NCBI RefSeq assembly: GCF_023634845.1
Contig: NZ_JAMLJL010000025.1
Location: 1 to 41,219 of the forward strand
Source of the DNA: Flavobacterium amniphilum
GTDB lineage: Bacteria; Bacteroidota; Bacteroidia; Flavobacteriales; Flavobacteriaceae
Length of the DNA stretch: 41,219 bases
Direction: 5' to 3'
In this document: positions 24,943 through 32,457 of the stretch, piece by piece
How the letters are laid out: every line of letters begins with the position of its first letter
How positions within the stretch are numbered: position 1 is the first letter of the stretch
Notes under the pieces: model-generated
Database searches by the model: none
What the model saw: only the letters and a program-made list of their open reading frames with translations
What the model was told of the DNA's origin: nothing
Translations under genes and position numbers: made by a program

Positions 24943-25692
24943 TTAATTAGCTAAAAGGAGTTGGGTTAAAATATAGTTGCATAAAATGATCACTACCGAA
25001 GTCCAAACGAAAGAAACCGTACTGGCTTTTCCAACTTCCAATGCACCACCCTTCATGTAATAACCGTGAAACGAAGGAATGGTTGCCAGTAAAAAGGCAA
25101 AAACAAAAGTTTTCATAAAGGCATAAGTCACGTGAAACGGAATGAATTCTACCTGGATTCCGTTGATGAATTCGTCAGCTGAAGTAAATCCTCCGTAAAC
25201 GGCTGCCATCCATCCGCCCAAAACACCTAAAAACATACTGATTCCAATCACGAATGGGTATAGTAATAAAGCTATCAATTTTGGAAACACTAAATAATTC
25301 AATGAATTTACACCCATTACTTCCAAGGCATCAATTTGTTCGGTAACACGCATGGTTCCAATACTTGAGGTAATGAACGAACCCATTTTACCGGCCATGA
25401 TGATCGAAATGAATGTAGGGGCAAACTCCAAAATAACCGATTGTCTGGTTGCAAAACCGATTAAGTATTTCGGAATTAACGGATTGGTTAAATTCAAAGC
25501 GGTCTGGATTGCCACAACCCCACCAACGAAAAAGGATATAAAACATACAATCCCCAAGGAATCGATTATCAAATCATCAATTTCTTTGAAAATCAACTGG
25601 CGCATCATCGACCATTTTGTGGGCTTCTTGATAATTTCACGAAGCATTATAAAATATCTCCCGATTTGCGATAAATAGCGTATTAACATCAT
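24943..25692 (-). CDS. ABC transporter permease, MlaE-like
   Basis: 249-residue inner-membrane protein of the MlaE/YrbE family, the permease of phospholipid-trafficking Mla systems. It has about five hydrophobic segments, and an N-terminal amphipathic helix precedes SLGIVCFISFFVGGVVAIQTALNL. The conserved cytoplasmic motif is clear: EFAPTFISIIMAGKMGSFITSSIGTMRVTEQIDALEVMG (the family's RVTEQIDAL box). It forms an operon with the ATPase gene 2 bp downstream. The 279-bp gap upstream separates it from the divergent kinase gene and should hold its promoter. Confidence 0.9.
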   Translation of the reverse strand: MMLIRYLSQIGRYFIMLREIIKKPTKWSMMRQLIFKEIDDLIIDSLGIVCFISFFVGGVVAIQTALNLTNPLIPKYLIGFATRQSVILEFAPTFISIIMAGKMGSFITSSIGTMRVTEQIDALEVMGVNSLNYLVFPKLIALLLYPFVIGISMFLGVLGGWMAAVYGGFTSADEFINGIQVEFIPFHVTYAFMKTFVFAFLLATIPSFHGYYMKGGALEVGKASTVSFVWTSVVIILCNYILTQLLLAN

Positions 25693-25850
25693 TGGCTTTA
25701 AAATAAAAGCGAAAATACGAAATTGTTATGAGTTTGAATGTTCCTGAAGGTATTTTTGGATAATCAGATTTGGTACGGTATTGAGATCTGAGTGGGAATT
25801 TTCTTTTTAAACGGGTTTGAATTTAAAAGTGAAGATTTTCTTAATTCGGG

Positions 25851-25880
25851 TTGTTTTTAATGTGCAAGTGACTAACTTTG
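25851..25880 (+). promoter_or_regulatory. Bacteroidota promoter for the hybrid kinase gene
   Basis: TTG (25851-25853), a 19-nt spacer, then TAACTTTG (25873-25880) match the TTG / TAnnTTTG consensus in sequence and spacing. The predicted start near 25887 gives an 85-nt leader. Confidence 0.65.
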
Positions 25881-25971
25881 TGGTAATCAAGAATTTGAAT
25901 TTTGTTTTTGATTTTTTCCTTTCAATAAATTTACCCTTCGAACCAGTCATTGGTAATTAAAATCAGTAGAT

Positions 25972-27198
25972 ATGGAAGGAATTAAAATGACTTATGTAGA
26001 GCTTAAAAGCAGAATAACTGATTTAAAGCAAAAAGTAGATGAATTAACTTCCGTATTGGAAGAAACCTATCTAACTTCCCAACGGTCAATTTTGGAAAAC
26101 CCCGGTGGTCATCCCCCTGTGAGCCATGATTTTATAAACGCAGTCTTGCATAAAATTAAAACACCTCTGGATACGGTCGTCGGATTGGCTAAACTGATGA
26201 GCACGGCTAAACTGGATATTGAGGAGAGAGCTTATCTGGCAAAAATCATCAACAATTGTTCCAATGAACTTCAGGGTGCATTTTCTGAGTTCATGAGTTT
26301 TAGTTCCTTAAAGCAAAATGGAATACGAATCACAAACGATGAAGTTTCACTCAATGAAATATTGGATAGCCTGAAAGAGAAATTCCGCAGTCAGGTTTTT
26401 TTTAAGGGACTGACTTTCAAATTGGTGAAAGGATTGCCGGATGAAGATAGGGTAATGATCGATAAAAATATCATGATAGAGGTTTTTACAAGTCTGCTCA
26501 ATAATGCTTTACGGTTTACCGATCAGGGATTTGTTGAAATGGGTTACCAAGTAATCGACAACCGGATCAGTTTTTATGTGAAAGACAGCGGAGTGGGTTT
26601 TGATCCGGAATTTAAAGAAAAGCTATTTGGTTCGCTGAACCGTGATGAAGCGATAATCGACGGTGAAACTAAATTCGGTTTGGGGCTTTCAACAGTGAAA
26701 CATTATGCTGATTTGCTGGGCGGAACATTGAAAGCAGAATCGGAACCGGGTGGAGGAAGTGCTTTCTATTTTGAAGTCCCCTATGTTCCGGCAGCAAGAA
26801 AAATAAAAAGCACAGCTCAGAAAAAAACAATCAAAGTGTTGATTGCAGAAGATGAAGAAATCAGTTTTATGCTGCTGAAAAAATTACTGGATAAAGGAAA
26901 TGTGGAAATCATCCGGGCCAAAAATGGAGAAGAAGCCTATGAGATTTACAAAAATAATCCTGATATCAATTTGATTTTGATGGATATCCGGATGCCGCAG
27001 GTGGACGGTTATGTCGCTGCCCAACTGATTAAACACGAAGCGCCCGAAATTCCGATTATTGCACAGTCGTCTTATTCGTTTAAAGAGGATAAGGATGATT
27101 ACGGAAATGCATTCAACGGCTATCTTTCAAAACCGGTCAACAGAAAAGATTTCGAATCGGTGGTGCATAAATATATTGATATGACTTCGCTGAATTAA
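25972..27198 (+). CDS. Cytoplasmic hybrid histidine kinase with C-terminal receiver
   Basis: 408-residue hybrid two-component protein with no membrane segment and no recognisable sensor domain; the N-terminus is a short coiled coil (about 7-35). The HisKA domain has the phospho-acceptor H60 in AVLHKIKTPLDTV. The HATPase domain shows the N box with N177 (SLLNNALRF), the G1 box DSGVGF (205-210) and the G2 box GLGLSTVKHYADLLGG (236-251). The receiver domain (about 287-405) has acidic residues EDEE (293-296), phospho-acceptor D338 in LILMDIRMPQVDGY and the conserved K387. No DNA-binding output is present, so it likely relays phosphate to another protein. A second ATG at 25987 follows GGAAGGA and could be the real start. 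Confidence 0.88.
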   Translation: MEGIKMTYVELKSRITDLKQKVDELTSVLEETYLTSQRSILENPGGHPPVSHDFINAVLHKIKTPLDTVVGLAKLMSTAKLDIEERAYLAKIINNCSNELQGAFSEFMSFSSLKQNGIRITNDEVSLNEILDSLKEKFRSQVFFKGLTFKLVKGLPDEDRVMIDKNIMIEVFTSLLNNALRFTDQGFVEMGYQVIDNRISFYVKDSGVGFDPEFKEKLFGSLNRDEAIIDGETKFGLGLSTVKHYADLLGGTLKAESEPGGGSAFYFEVPYVPAARKIKSTAQKKTIKVLIAEDEEISFMLLKKLLDKGNVEIIRAKNGEEAYEIYKNNPDINLILMDIRMPQVDGYVAAQLIKHEAPEIPIIAQSSYSFKEDKDDYGNAFNGYLSKPVNRKDFESVVHKYIDMTSLN

Positions 27199-27216
27199 AA
27201 GCAGCAGTGATAAAAA

Positions 27217-27246
27217 AGAAACCTCACAATCGTGAGGTTTTTTTTA
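27217..27246. terminator. Two-way terminator between the kinase and GT2 genes
   Basis: Stem AAACCTCAC (27219-27227) and GTGAGGTTT (27232-27240), loop AATC, with A-rich sequence on one side and a T-run on the other. It overlaps the stop codon of the convergent GT2 gene. Confidence 0.9.
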
Positions 27247-28101
27247 TTTGAATATTTTTTCTTTCATTTTTTTCCAGCGGTAGGCTTTGACGAACTTTGC
27301 CTGTTCGGGTGTGACCAACATGCCTTTATTTTCGGCTTTTGCTTTCCAAAAACCTCGGATGTAATCAATGAATAACAATGGTTTTCTTTTTCGCATCGCT
27401 AATTTCAATGATGCAACCGCCGTGATGAAAAATCCGTAGCCCAAGGTATAAAACGCTTCTCCCTGTTTGTAACGCGAAGCTTTGTTGTAATTGGCTCCAG
27501 TCGGTTTGAGGTGTTTGACTTTTAAAGATTCATCGGTCACGACTTTCCAATTGTAATATTTGCACAGCAATTCGTCAACCGTGTCCCAACCCATAGCGGG
27601 TTTCAATCCGCCAATTTGCTGAAAGGTTTCTTTTCTGTAAGCTTTAAAAGCACCACGGATGTGGTCCTTATCGGTTAAATTCTCCAAAATCCATCCGTCG
27701 TTTTTTTCAATGTAGGCAAATCCGCCGGCCATTCCTGTTTTGCTGTCACTTTTGAAATGTTTGATGATGGTTTCAAAATAATCGGGAGGGAAAATCAAAT
27801 CTGAATCGCCCTTTACCATAATATCATAATTGTCGTCCAACGTTTCCAATCCGGCCTGAAACGCCTGAATCACTTTACTTCCCGGTAAATGAATGGCATC
27901 CGATTTTTTTTCAACCAAAGAAATCCAGGAATGTTTTGCAATATAATCCTGAACGATTGCAGCGGTTCCATCGGTTGAATTATCATTGACAACAACTGCT
28001 TTTTTGGGTAAAACAGTCTGATTAACCAATGATTCCAATGTTAAACCGATAAATTTTTCTTCGTTATGTGCCGGTATGACGATATAGTAGTCCATTCTCA
28101 C
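27244..28101 (-). CDS. Family 2 glycosyltransferase
   Basis: 285-residue GT-A fold glycosyltransferase, probably building a surface polysaccharide. The N-terminal nucleotide-sugar fold is clear: YYIVIPAHNEEKFIGLTLESL, VVVNDNSTDGT, then a DxD-type metal site in MVKGDSDLIFPPDY. DTVDELLCKYYNWK supplies the ED-like acceptor motif. The C-terminal part is basic and short with no clear membrane anchor. The start may be M3 (28095), because the promoter box at 28113-28120 would leave only a few leader bases before 28101. It diverges from the neighbouring glycan genes. Confidence 0.88.
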   Translation of the reverse strand: MRMDYYIVIPAHNEEKFIGLTLESLVNQTVLPKKAVVVNDNSTDGTAAIVQDYIAKHSWISLVEKKSDAIHLPGSKVIQAFQAGLETLDDNYDIMVKGDSDLIFPPDYFETIIKHFKSDSKTGMAGGFAYIEKNDGWILENLTDKDHIRGAFKAYRKETFQQIGGLKPAMGWDTVDELLCKYYNWKVVTDESLKVKHLKPTGANYNKASRYKQGEAFYTLGYGFFITAVASLKLAMRKRKPLLFIDYIRGFWKAKAENKGMLVTPEQAKFVKAYRWKKMKEKIFK

Positions 28102-28112
28102 TAATTAGTTTA

Positions 28113-28120
28113 CAAACGTA
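28113..28120 (-). promoter_or_regulatory. -7 box (TACGTTTG) for the GT2 gene
   Basis: Read on the minus strand it is TACGTTTG, 12 nt before the first GT2 start codon, in the divergent intergenic region. Confidence 0.5.
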
Positions 28121-28200
28121 CATAAAATTTTAAAAATACATTTTATCTGAAGTTCCCGCTTACCTTAATAAATAAATAAGTTTTAAAGCGGAAATATCTT

Positions 28201-28208
28201 TATTTTTG
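28201..28208 (+). promoter_or_regulatory. -7 box (TATTTTTG) for the GT-B-like gene
   Basis: TATTTTTG, 17 nt before the ATG at 28225, is preceded at the right distance by a degenerate TTTT instead of TTTG. It probably drives the three-gene plus-strand glycan transcript. Confidence 0.55.
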
Positions 28209-28224
28209 TGGGAACAGAAAAACA

Positions 28225-29331
28225 ATGAAGAAAATCGCTTTTATCGAGATGGAAACCCATTCGGCTTTGTTGGAGCAGTGGTATCTTTTAGTCAAAGAAA
28301 TGACGGCTGTCGATTTTCATTTTTTTGTAAGTCCGAAGGTAAACGACAAACTTACGGCTATTCCAAAGGAGCATATTTCAGAGATTCTTTCCGTTCCGGA
28401 GACAGACTTCTCGCATTTTGACGGAATTGTGATCAACACTTTACACCGCGATTTTAAAGATTACCAAAAATTATTCGGACAAAAACCGGTATTGTGTCTG
28501 GTTCATAACCTGAACTTCAGTCTCTTCTTTAAAAGTATTTCACTGGCTAATGTTTTTAAAGAAAAGGAAAAATTCACCTATTTCCTGAAATTATACCTCA
28601 AGGAAAAAGTGGCGTCCGGCCGGAAAGTAATTCTGAAAGTCAAACAATTCGGTGTAATTTCAAAGGCGGCATTGCAAAGCATAAAAAAAGACGGTAGCTA
28701 TTCAAACCAATCGAAACTGATTCAGATGAATTACTGTCATCAGTCGGAATTTCCGGAAGATGAGGCAGTCCACATCGTAATGCCGGGCAATGTTTCCAAT
28801 AAACGGAAGGATGTCGATCTGGTGTTGAAGGTTATTTTACAATTGGAGCCACAATCGGTACTGCAGTTTACATTTCTGGGCAAACCTGAAAATGATTCGG
28901 TGCGCGGCCAATTGGAACAGTTGAAAAAGAATTGCCATCCCAATATAAGGATTACCTACTTCAGTCAGTTCATCCCATGGGTGAGTTACAGTAAAATCAT
29001 CAGCAAGGCACATTTGTTATTGTGTCCGATAAAAGAGCAGACTTCCTTTTACTGGGTGGATGAATTTTACGGAAGCACGAAAGTCAGCGGGAGTGAAGCC
29101 GATTGTATGTACAACGGAAAAATTGGATTGTTCCCGGAAAGCTATCCTAAAATGGATTGGCATAACTTATATTACGGTAACGAACAGCAGCTTTTGGCTA
29201 TTTTAAATACGCTGACGGTTGAAAAATTACGCGATGAATATTCCCATTTGCAGGAATACATTCAAAAATATACTTTTGAAAAAGTTAAAAATGAATTGGA
29301 AGCACAGCTTCTGGAACTAACACATAACTAA
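28225..29331 (+). CDS. Putative glycosyltransferase (GT-B-like), unrecognised family
   Basis: 368 residues, no signal peptide or membrane helix. I do not recognise a named family. The C-terminal half looks like the donor-binding Rossmann fold of GT-B enzymes: HIVMPGNVSNKRKDVDLVLK (about 182-201) recalls their 'G...RKG...L' segment, followed by FTFLGKPEN, ITYFSQFIPWVSYSKIISKAHLLLCP and YGSTKVSGSEADCMYNGK. The N-terminal half has a similar layout (DGIVINTLHRDF, PVLCLVHNLNFSLFF). It overlaps the FkbM methyltransferase gene by one base (TAATG) and lies beside a GT2 gene and a flippase, so a role in surface glycan assembly is the reasonable inference. Confidence 0.7.
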   Translation: MKKIAFIEMETHSALLEQWYLLVKEMTAVDFHFFVSPKVNDKLTAIPKEHISEILSVPETDFSHFDGIVINTLHRDFKDYQKLFGQKPVLCLVHNLNFSLFFKSISLANVFKEKEKFTYFLKLYLKEKVASGRKVILKVKQFGVISKAALQSIKKDGSYSNQSKLIQMNYCHQSEFPEDEAVHIVMPGNVSNKRKDVDLVLKVILQLEPQSVLQFTFLGKPENDSVRGQLEQLKKNCHPNIRITYFSQFIPWVSYSKIISKAHLLLCPIKEQTSFYWVDEFYGSTKVSGSEADCMYNGKIGLFPESYPKMDWHNLYYGNEQQLLAILNTLTVEKLRDEYSHLQEYIQKYTFEKVKNELEAQLLELTHN

Positions 29332-30101
29332 TGTTACAGTCATTGATCAAACTGGCCTACAGTTACTGGCCGTCTTTATACAAAAAAAGATATTATAAAA
29401 CCTTGGGTTCCTTATCGACCGGGAATTACAAATGCGAACCCGAATTGTTGTACCTGCATCAGGTGTTGCAACAAGATTCTGTTTTTGTAGACATCGGAAC
29501 CAATAAAGGAATTTATTTATATCAGGCGGAAAAAGTCATCAAATCCGGAAAAATTTACGGCTTCGAACCGAATACCAGTCTGGTGAATTATATCAAGCCA
29601 TTATTTCCTGCAGTGGAATTATTTCCATTGGCGGTTTCTTCGAGCACCGGAACATCGGTGTTGCATATTCCCAAAAAAGGAAACGGTTTACAGGATACCC
29701 GTGCTTCATTGGAAGATATGGGGGATGAGGTTGAACGGATTGAAATCCAAACCATAACACTCGATGACTGGGCCACACAAAACAATATTACCAAACTGGA
29801 TTTGGTGAAGATTGATGTCGAAGGCCATGAGTTTGATTCGGTTAAAGGATGTAAAACGATTCTGGAAACCCTCAAACCAATCTTCATCATCGAAATCGAA
29901 TTGCGTCATGCGCATTATCCAATCAAGGATATTTTTGATTTCATCATTGGTTTTGGTTACGAAGTATTTTATTTCGACAGAAAAGCATTAAGCTTACAGC
30001 CTTTTGAAGTGTCACAAATGGCCGACCTCCAGAAGGATGAATATTTGAATGATTTTAATACCTACATTAATAATTTTATATTCGTTCCGAAAGAATTATA
30101 A
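29331..30101 (+). CDS. FkbM-family methyltransferase
   Basis: 256-residue SAM-dependent methyltransferase, probably O-methylating a sugar of the surface glycan. Motif I is FVDIGTNKG (52-60), followed by the acidic residue in YGFEPN. The FkbM hallmark LDLVKIDVEGHEFDSVKG comes later, and then IFIIEIELRHAHY. It starts at a one-base overlap with the preceding GT-like gene. Its stop codon is followed directly by the first heptamer array of the inserted four-helix-bundle element, which separates it from the flippase gene it was probably once linked with. Confidence 0.9.
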   Translation: MLQSLIKLAYSYWPSLYKKRYYKTLGSLSTGNYKCEPELLYLHQVLQQDSVFVDIGTNKGIYLYQAEKVIKSGKIYGFEPNTSLVNYIKPLFPAVELFPLAVSSSTGTSVLHIPKKGNGLQDTRASLEDMGDEVERIEIQTITLDDWATQNNITKLDLVKIDVEGHEFDSVKGCKTILETLKPIFIIEIELRHAHYPIKDIFDFIIGFGYEVFYFDRKALSLQPFEVSQMADLQKDEYLNDFNTYINNFIFVPKEL

Positions 30102-30102
30102 A

Positions 30103-30123
30103 TTATGAGTTATGAGTTATGAG
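30103..30123 (+). repeat. Heptamer array, three TTATGAG units (left boundary)
   Basis: Three perfect tandem copies (30103-30109, 30110-30116, 30117-30123). The ATG of the next gene (30119-30121) lies inside the third copy. The units are the reverse complement of those at 30473-30521. Confidence 0.95.
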
Positions 30124-30484
30124 TGAGAGTATCGTAAAGAATAAGAGTTATCAGTTAGCAATTGAAGGAGTTCGTTTTTTTCAGTTATTGCAAAATGATA
30201 AAAGAGAGTTTGTTTTAAGTAAACAATTTTTACGTTCCATAACATCTGTTGGCGCAAATGTGAGAGAAGCAATTAATGCGCAATCAAAAGCAGATTTTAT
30301 TCATAAATTGTCAATCTCACAGAGAGAATGTGATGAAAGTATTTATTGGTTAGAGTTATTAAAAGATACAAATATTGTAACTGAACAAGAATTTTCACCA
30401 ATTTATGATCAGGCAAAAGAAGTTTTAAAAATCATTAGAAGTATCATCATCACTTCAAAGAAAAATTTAGTTCATAACTCATAA
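30119..30484 (+). CDS. Four-helix-bundle protein (23S rRNA intervening-sequence / S23 family)
   Basis: 121-residue all-helical protein of the four-helix-bundle family first found in 23S rRNA intervening sequences and related to the Avd proteins of diversity-generating retroelements. Family signature: YQLAIEGVRFFQLL, then RSITSVGANVREAINAQSKADFIHKLSISQRECDESIYWLELL, where the 'ANxREA...QSKADFIHKL' core and the 'E..E..YWLELL' helix are diagnostic. Its molecular role is unsettled in the literature. Both its start codon and its stop codon lie inside tandem heptamer arrays. It is more AT-rich than the glycan genes on either side and has the look of an insertion between the FkbM and flippase genes. 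No reverse transcriptase or rRNA is nearby. Confidence 0.9.
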   Translation: MSESIVKNKSYQLAIEGVRFFQLLQNDKREFVLSKQFLRSITSVGANVREAINAQSKADFIHKLSISQRECDESIYWLELLKDTNIVTEQEFSPIYDQAKEVLKIIRSIIITSKKNLVHNS

Positions 30485-30521
30485 CTCATAACTCATAACT
30501 CATAACTCATAACTCATAACT
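30473..30521 (+). repeat. Heptamer array, seven CATAACT units (right boundary)
   Basis: Seven perfect tandem copies from 30473 to 30521, reverse complement of the left array. The stop codon of the four-helix-bundle gene (30482-30484) is inside the second copy, and the flippase ATG follows 4 nt after the last. Confidence 0.95.
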
Positions 30522-30525
30522 CAAA

Positions 30526-31989
30526 ATGTCGGTAGTTGCACGTCAAAGCATAAAATACAGTCTGATAGGATATTTCAGTACTTTTATTGGCATTCTGTCA
30601 ACGGTATTCCTATACCCGAACGACTTGGAGTTTGCCGGTAAGCTACAGTTCGTTTTCCAGACTGCGATGCTGATCCTGCCGGTGGTGGCGTTGGGAATTA
30701 TGCATGCCAATGTGCGCTTCTTTCCGAAAATGTCTGCCGATAACCAGCAGCAGCAACTTTTCAAATTTTCGATTGTATTCATCATTGGTAATTTTTTTAT
30801 CGGTGTCGCGATTTTACTTTTGGCCACGCTGGTTTTTCCGCAAATCAAAAAAATGGATTTTTGGGAATACAGCCAGTATATTTTACCGATGGCGTTACTG
30901 TTGGCGTTGATTCAGCTGTGTTCAAAATACATTTCCATCAAAAAGCGAATCGTTGTTCCGAATATTTTTGAGAATGTTTTTCCGAAACTGGGAATGGTTG
31001 CCGCTTTTGTTTTCTTTGTATTTTATGGATATTCCGAAGAAAACTCGATGCTGTATTATATGGCGTTTTTCGTATTGGCCTTGGCCGGTATGCTGATTTA
31101 TCTGAACCGTCTGGAAAAAGTCTCCAAGAAAATTAATTTTTCATTCTTACGGAAAGAAGGATTTGGCCGCGAACTGATGGTGTATTCGTTTTACACATTC
31201 CTAGGCAGTATGGGTTCGGTTGTGGCGTTGAACATTGATACCTATATGATTGGTGAAATGCTGACGTTCGAGGAAGTCTCGATTTACAATACGTCACTCA
31301 ACCTGGTACGCATGATTACAGTTCCGGCTTTGGGTGTGTATACGATTTCAGCTCCGATTATCGCCGGTTACATCTCCGAGAATAATATGGCCGACTTAAA
31401 AAGTCTGCACCACAAAACGTCGTTTTATCTTTTTGTGATCGGGACGGTGTTGTTCGGACTCGTAGCCGTTGGCATGGACGATTTGTTTGCAATGATGAAA
31501 AACGGGGACCAACTCGCGAAAGGGCTGCCGGTCGTGTACATCATGGGGTTTGCGTTTCTGTTTGACCTCGCCACCGGATTCAACGGGTATATTATTTCCA
31601 ATTCGAAGTATTATAAATTCAATAACACGACAACTGTTGCATTGGCAATATTGACCGTAACCACCAATCTGATCTTCCTGTTCTGGTTTAAAATGGGAAT
31701 CGTGGGGGTTTCTATGGCGACAGCGATATCATTGACAACGTACAACCTGATCAAAATTATTTTCAACTATAAAAAATTCGGTGTGCACCCGTTCAGTATG
31801 AAGTATGTGTACGTGTTGGCCGTATTAGCGGTTGTACTTGTTACCGGATATTTCCTGCCGGATACACCCAATAAATTTGTAACGCTTTGTTATAAACCGG
31901 CTGTCGCTTTTGTGATTTTTGCTGTGGCGAATTATGTTTTGAAAATTATTTCTATTAAGGAAGTGATGCCGAAGTCTTTGTTTAAGTGA
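30526..31989 (+). CDS. Polysaccharide flippase (Wzx/PST-like, MOP superfamily)
   Basis: 487-residue polytopic inner-membrane protein, about 12-14 hydrophobic segments across its whole length, of the polysaccharide transporter group that flips lipid-linked repeat units. N-terminal family features include SIKYSLIGYFSTFIGILSTVFLYPNDLEFAGKLQF. A long cytoplasmic loop sits near residues 195-215. It pairs functionally with the neighbouring GT and methyltransferase genes, although the four-helix-bundle element now lies between. The stop codon TGA (31987-31989) is formed by the first bases of a palindromic repeat, so the natural C-terminus may have been altered by repeat insertion. Confidence 0.88.
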   Translation: MSVVARQSIKYSLIGYFSTFIGILSTVFLYPNDLEFAGKLQFVFQTAMLILPVVALGIMHANVRFFPKMSADNQQQQLFKFSIVFIIGNFFIGVAILLLATLVFPQIKKMDFWEYSQYILPMALLLALIQLCSKYISIKKRIVVPNIFENVFPKLGMVAAFVFFVFYGYSEENSMLYYMAFFVLALAGMLIYLNRLEKVSKKINFSFLRKEGFGRELMVYSFYTFLGSMGSVVALNIDTYMIGEMLTFEEVSIYNTSLNLVRMITVPALGVYTISAPIIAGYISENNMADLKSLHHKTSFYLFVIGTVLFGLVAVGMDDLFAMMKNGDQLAKGLPVVYIMGFAFLFDLATGFNGYIISNSKYYKFNNTTTVALAILTVTTNLIFLFWFKMGIVGVSMATAISLTTYNLIKIIFNYKKFGVHPFSMKYVYVLAVLAVVLVTGYFLPDTPNKFVTLCYKPAVAFVIFAVANYVLKIISIKEVMPKSLFK

Positions 31990-32216
31990 CTTCGAGAACA
32001 CTTCGACAAGCTCAGTGTGACACCTCAGTCAACGTTTCTTGCGATGCTAGTTCTCGGTTGTGGTGACTTCGAGAACACTTCGACAAGCTCAGTGTGACAC
32101 CTCAGTCACCGTTTCTTACGATGATAGTTCTCGGTTGTGGTGACTTCGAGAGCCTCAGTCACCGTTTCTTGAGATAATAATTCTCGGTTCTCGGTGGCTG
32201 AGGCTCTCGAAGCCAC
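31986..32216. repeat. Palindromic repeat family A: tandem copies with closing palindrome
   Basis: Two full 77-bp units start at 31986 and 32063 (GTGACTTCGAGAACACTTCG...), and a shortened third starts at 32140. In the third, the 25-nt arm 32140-32164 is the imperfect reverse complement (2 mismatches) of 32192-32216, with a 27-nt loop region. The core CTTCGACAAGCTCAG recurs at 33.57 kb and, inverted, in the pdhC terminator. It is a REP/MITE-like element without coding content. Confidence 0.88.
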
Positions 32217-32250
32217 ATCTGCAATTTATTCCTGTTACAAAAAAATATTT

Positions 32251-32352
32251 TTTCCAAATTAATAACGCAAACTGTTATTAATTTTTATTTTTTCCAAAAA
32301 AGTAACATAAACCGTTATTAATTTTTATTTTTTTTAAATAAATAACAGTTTG
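32251..32352 (+). promoter_or_regulatory. Two 40-bp direct repeats plus inverted third site, upstream of the desaturase
   Basis: 32251-32290 and 32291-32330 are tandem 40-bp copies, each carrying AAAC(T/C)GTTATTA (32269-32280 and 32309-32320). AATAACAGTTTG (32341-32352) is the same site inverted, and ACAACTGTTATG (32449-32460) runs into the desaturase start codon. AATAAC...GTTATT in the first copy is itself an inverted repeat. The pattern looks like an operator cluster. The rest of the gap (32353-32448) also contains the palindrome ACGTATAAATACGT (32380-32393). Confidence 0.55.
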
Positions 32353-32457
32353 AACCTGCTACACTGTCAGATAAAATTCACGTATAAATACGTATTGTCA
32401 GAAAATTCGGATAGAGGTATATTGTTTTGATAAACAACTAAAAACGAAACAACTGTT

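Noticed and set aside
30119..30484. Diversity-generating retroelement (because of the Avd-like protein)
   Set aside because: No reverse transcriptase, template repeat or variable repeat was found around the gene.
30473..30521. CRISPR-like array
   Set aside because: The heptamers are contiguous with no spacers and no cas gene is present.
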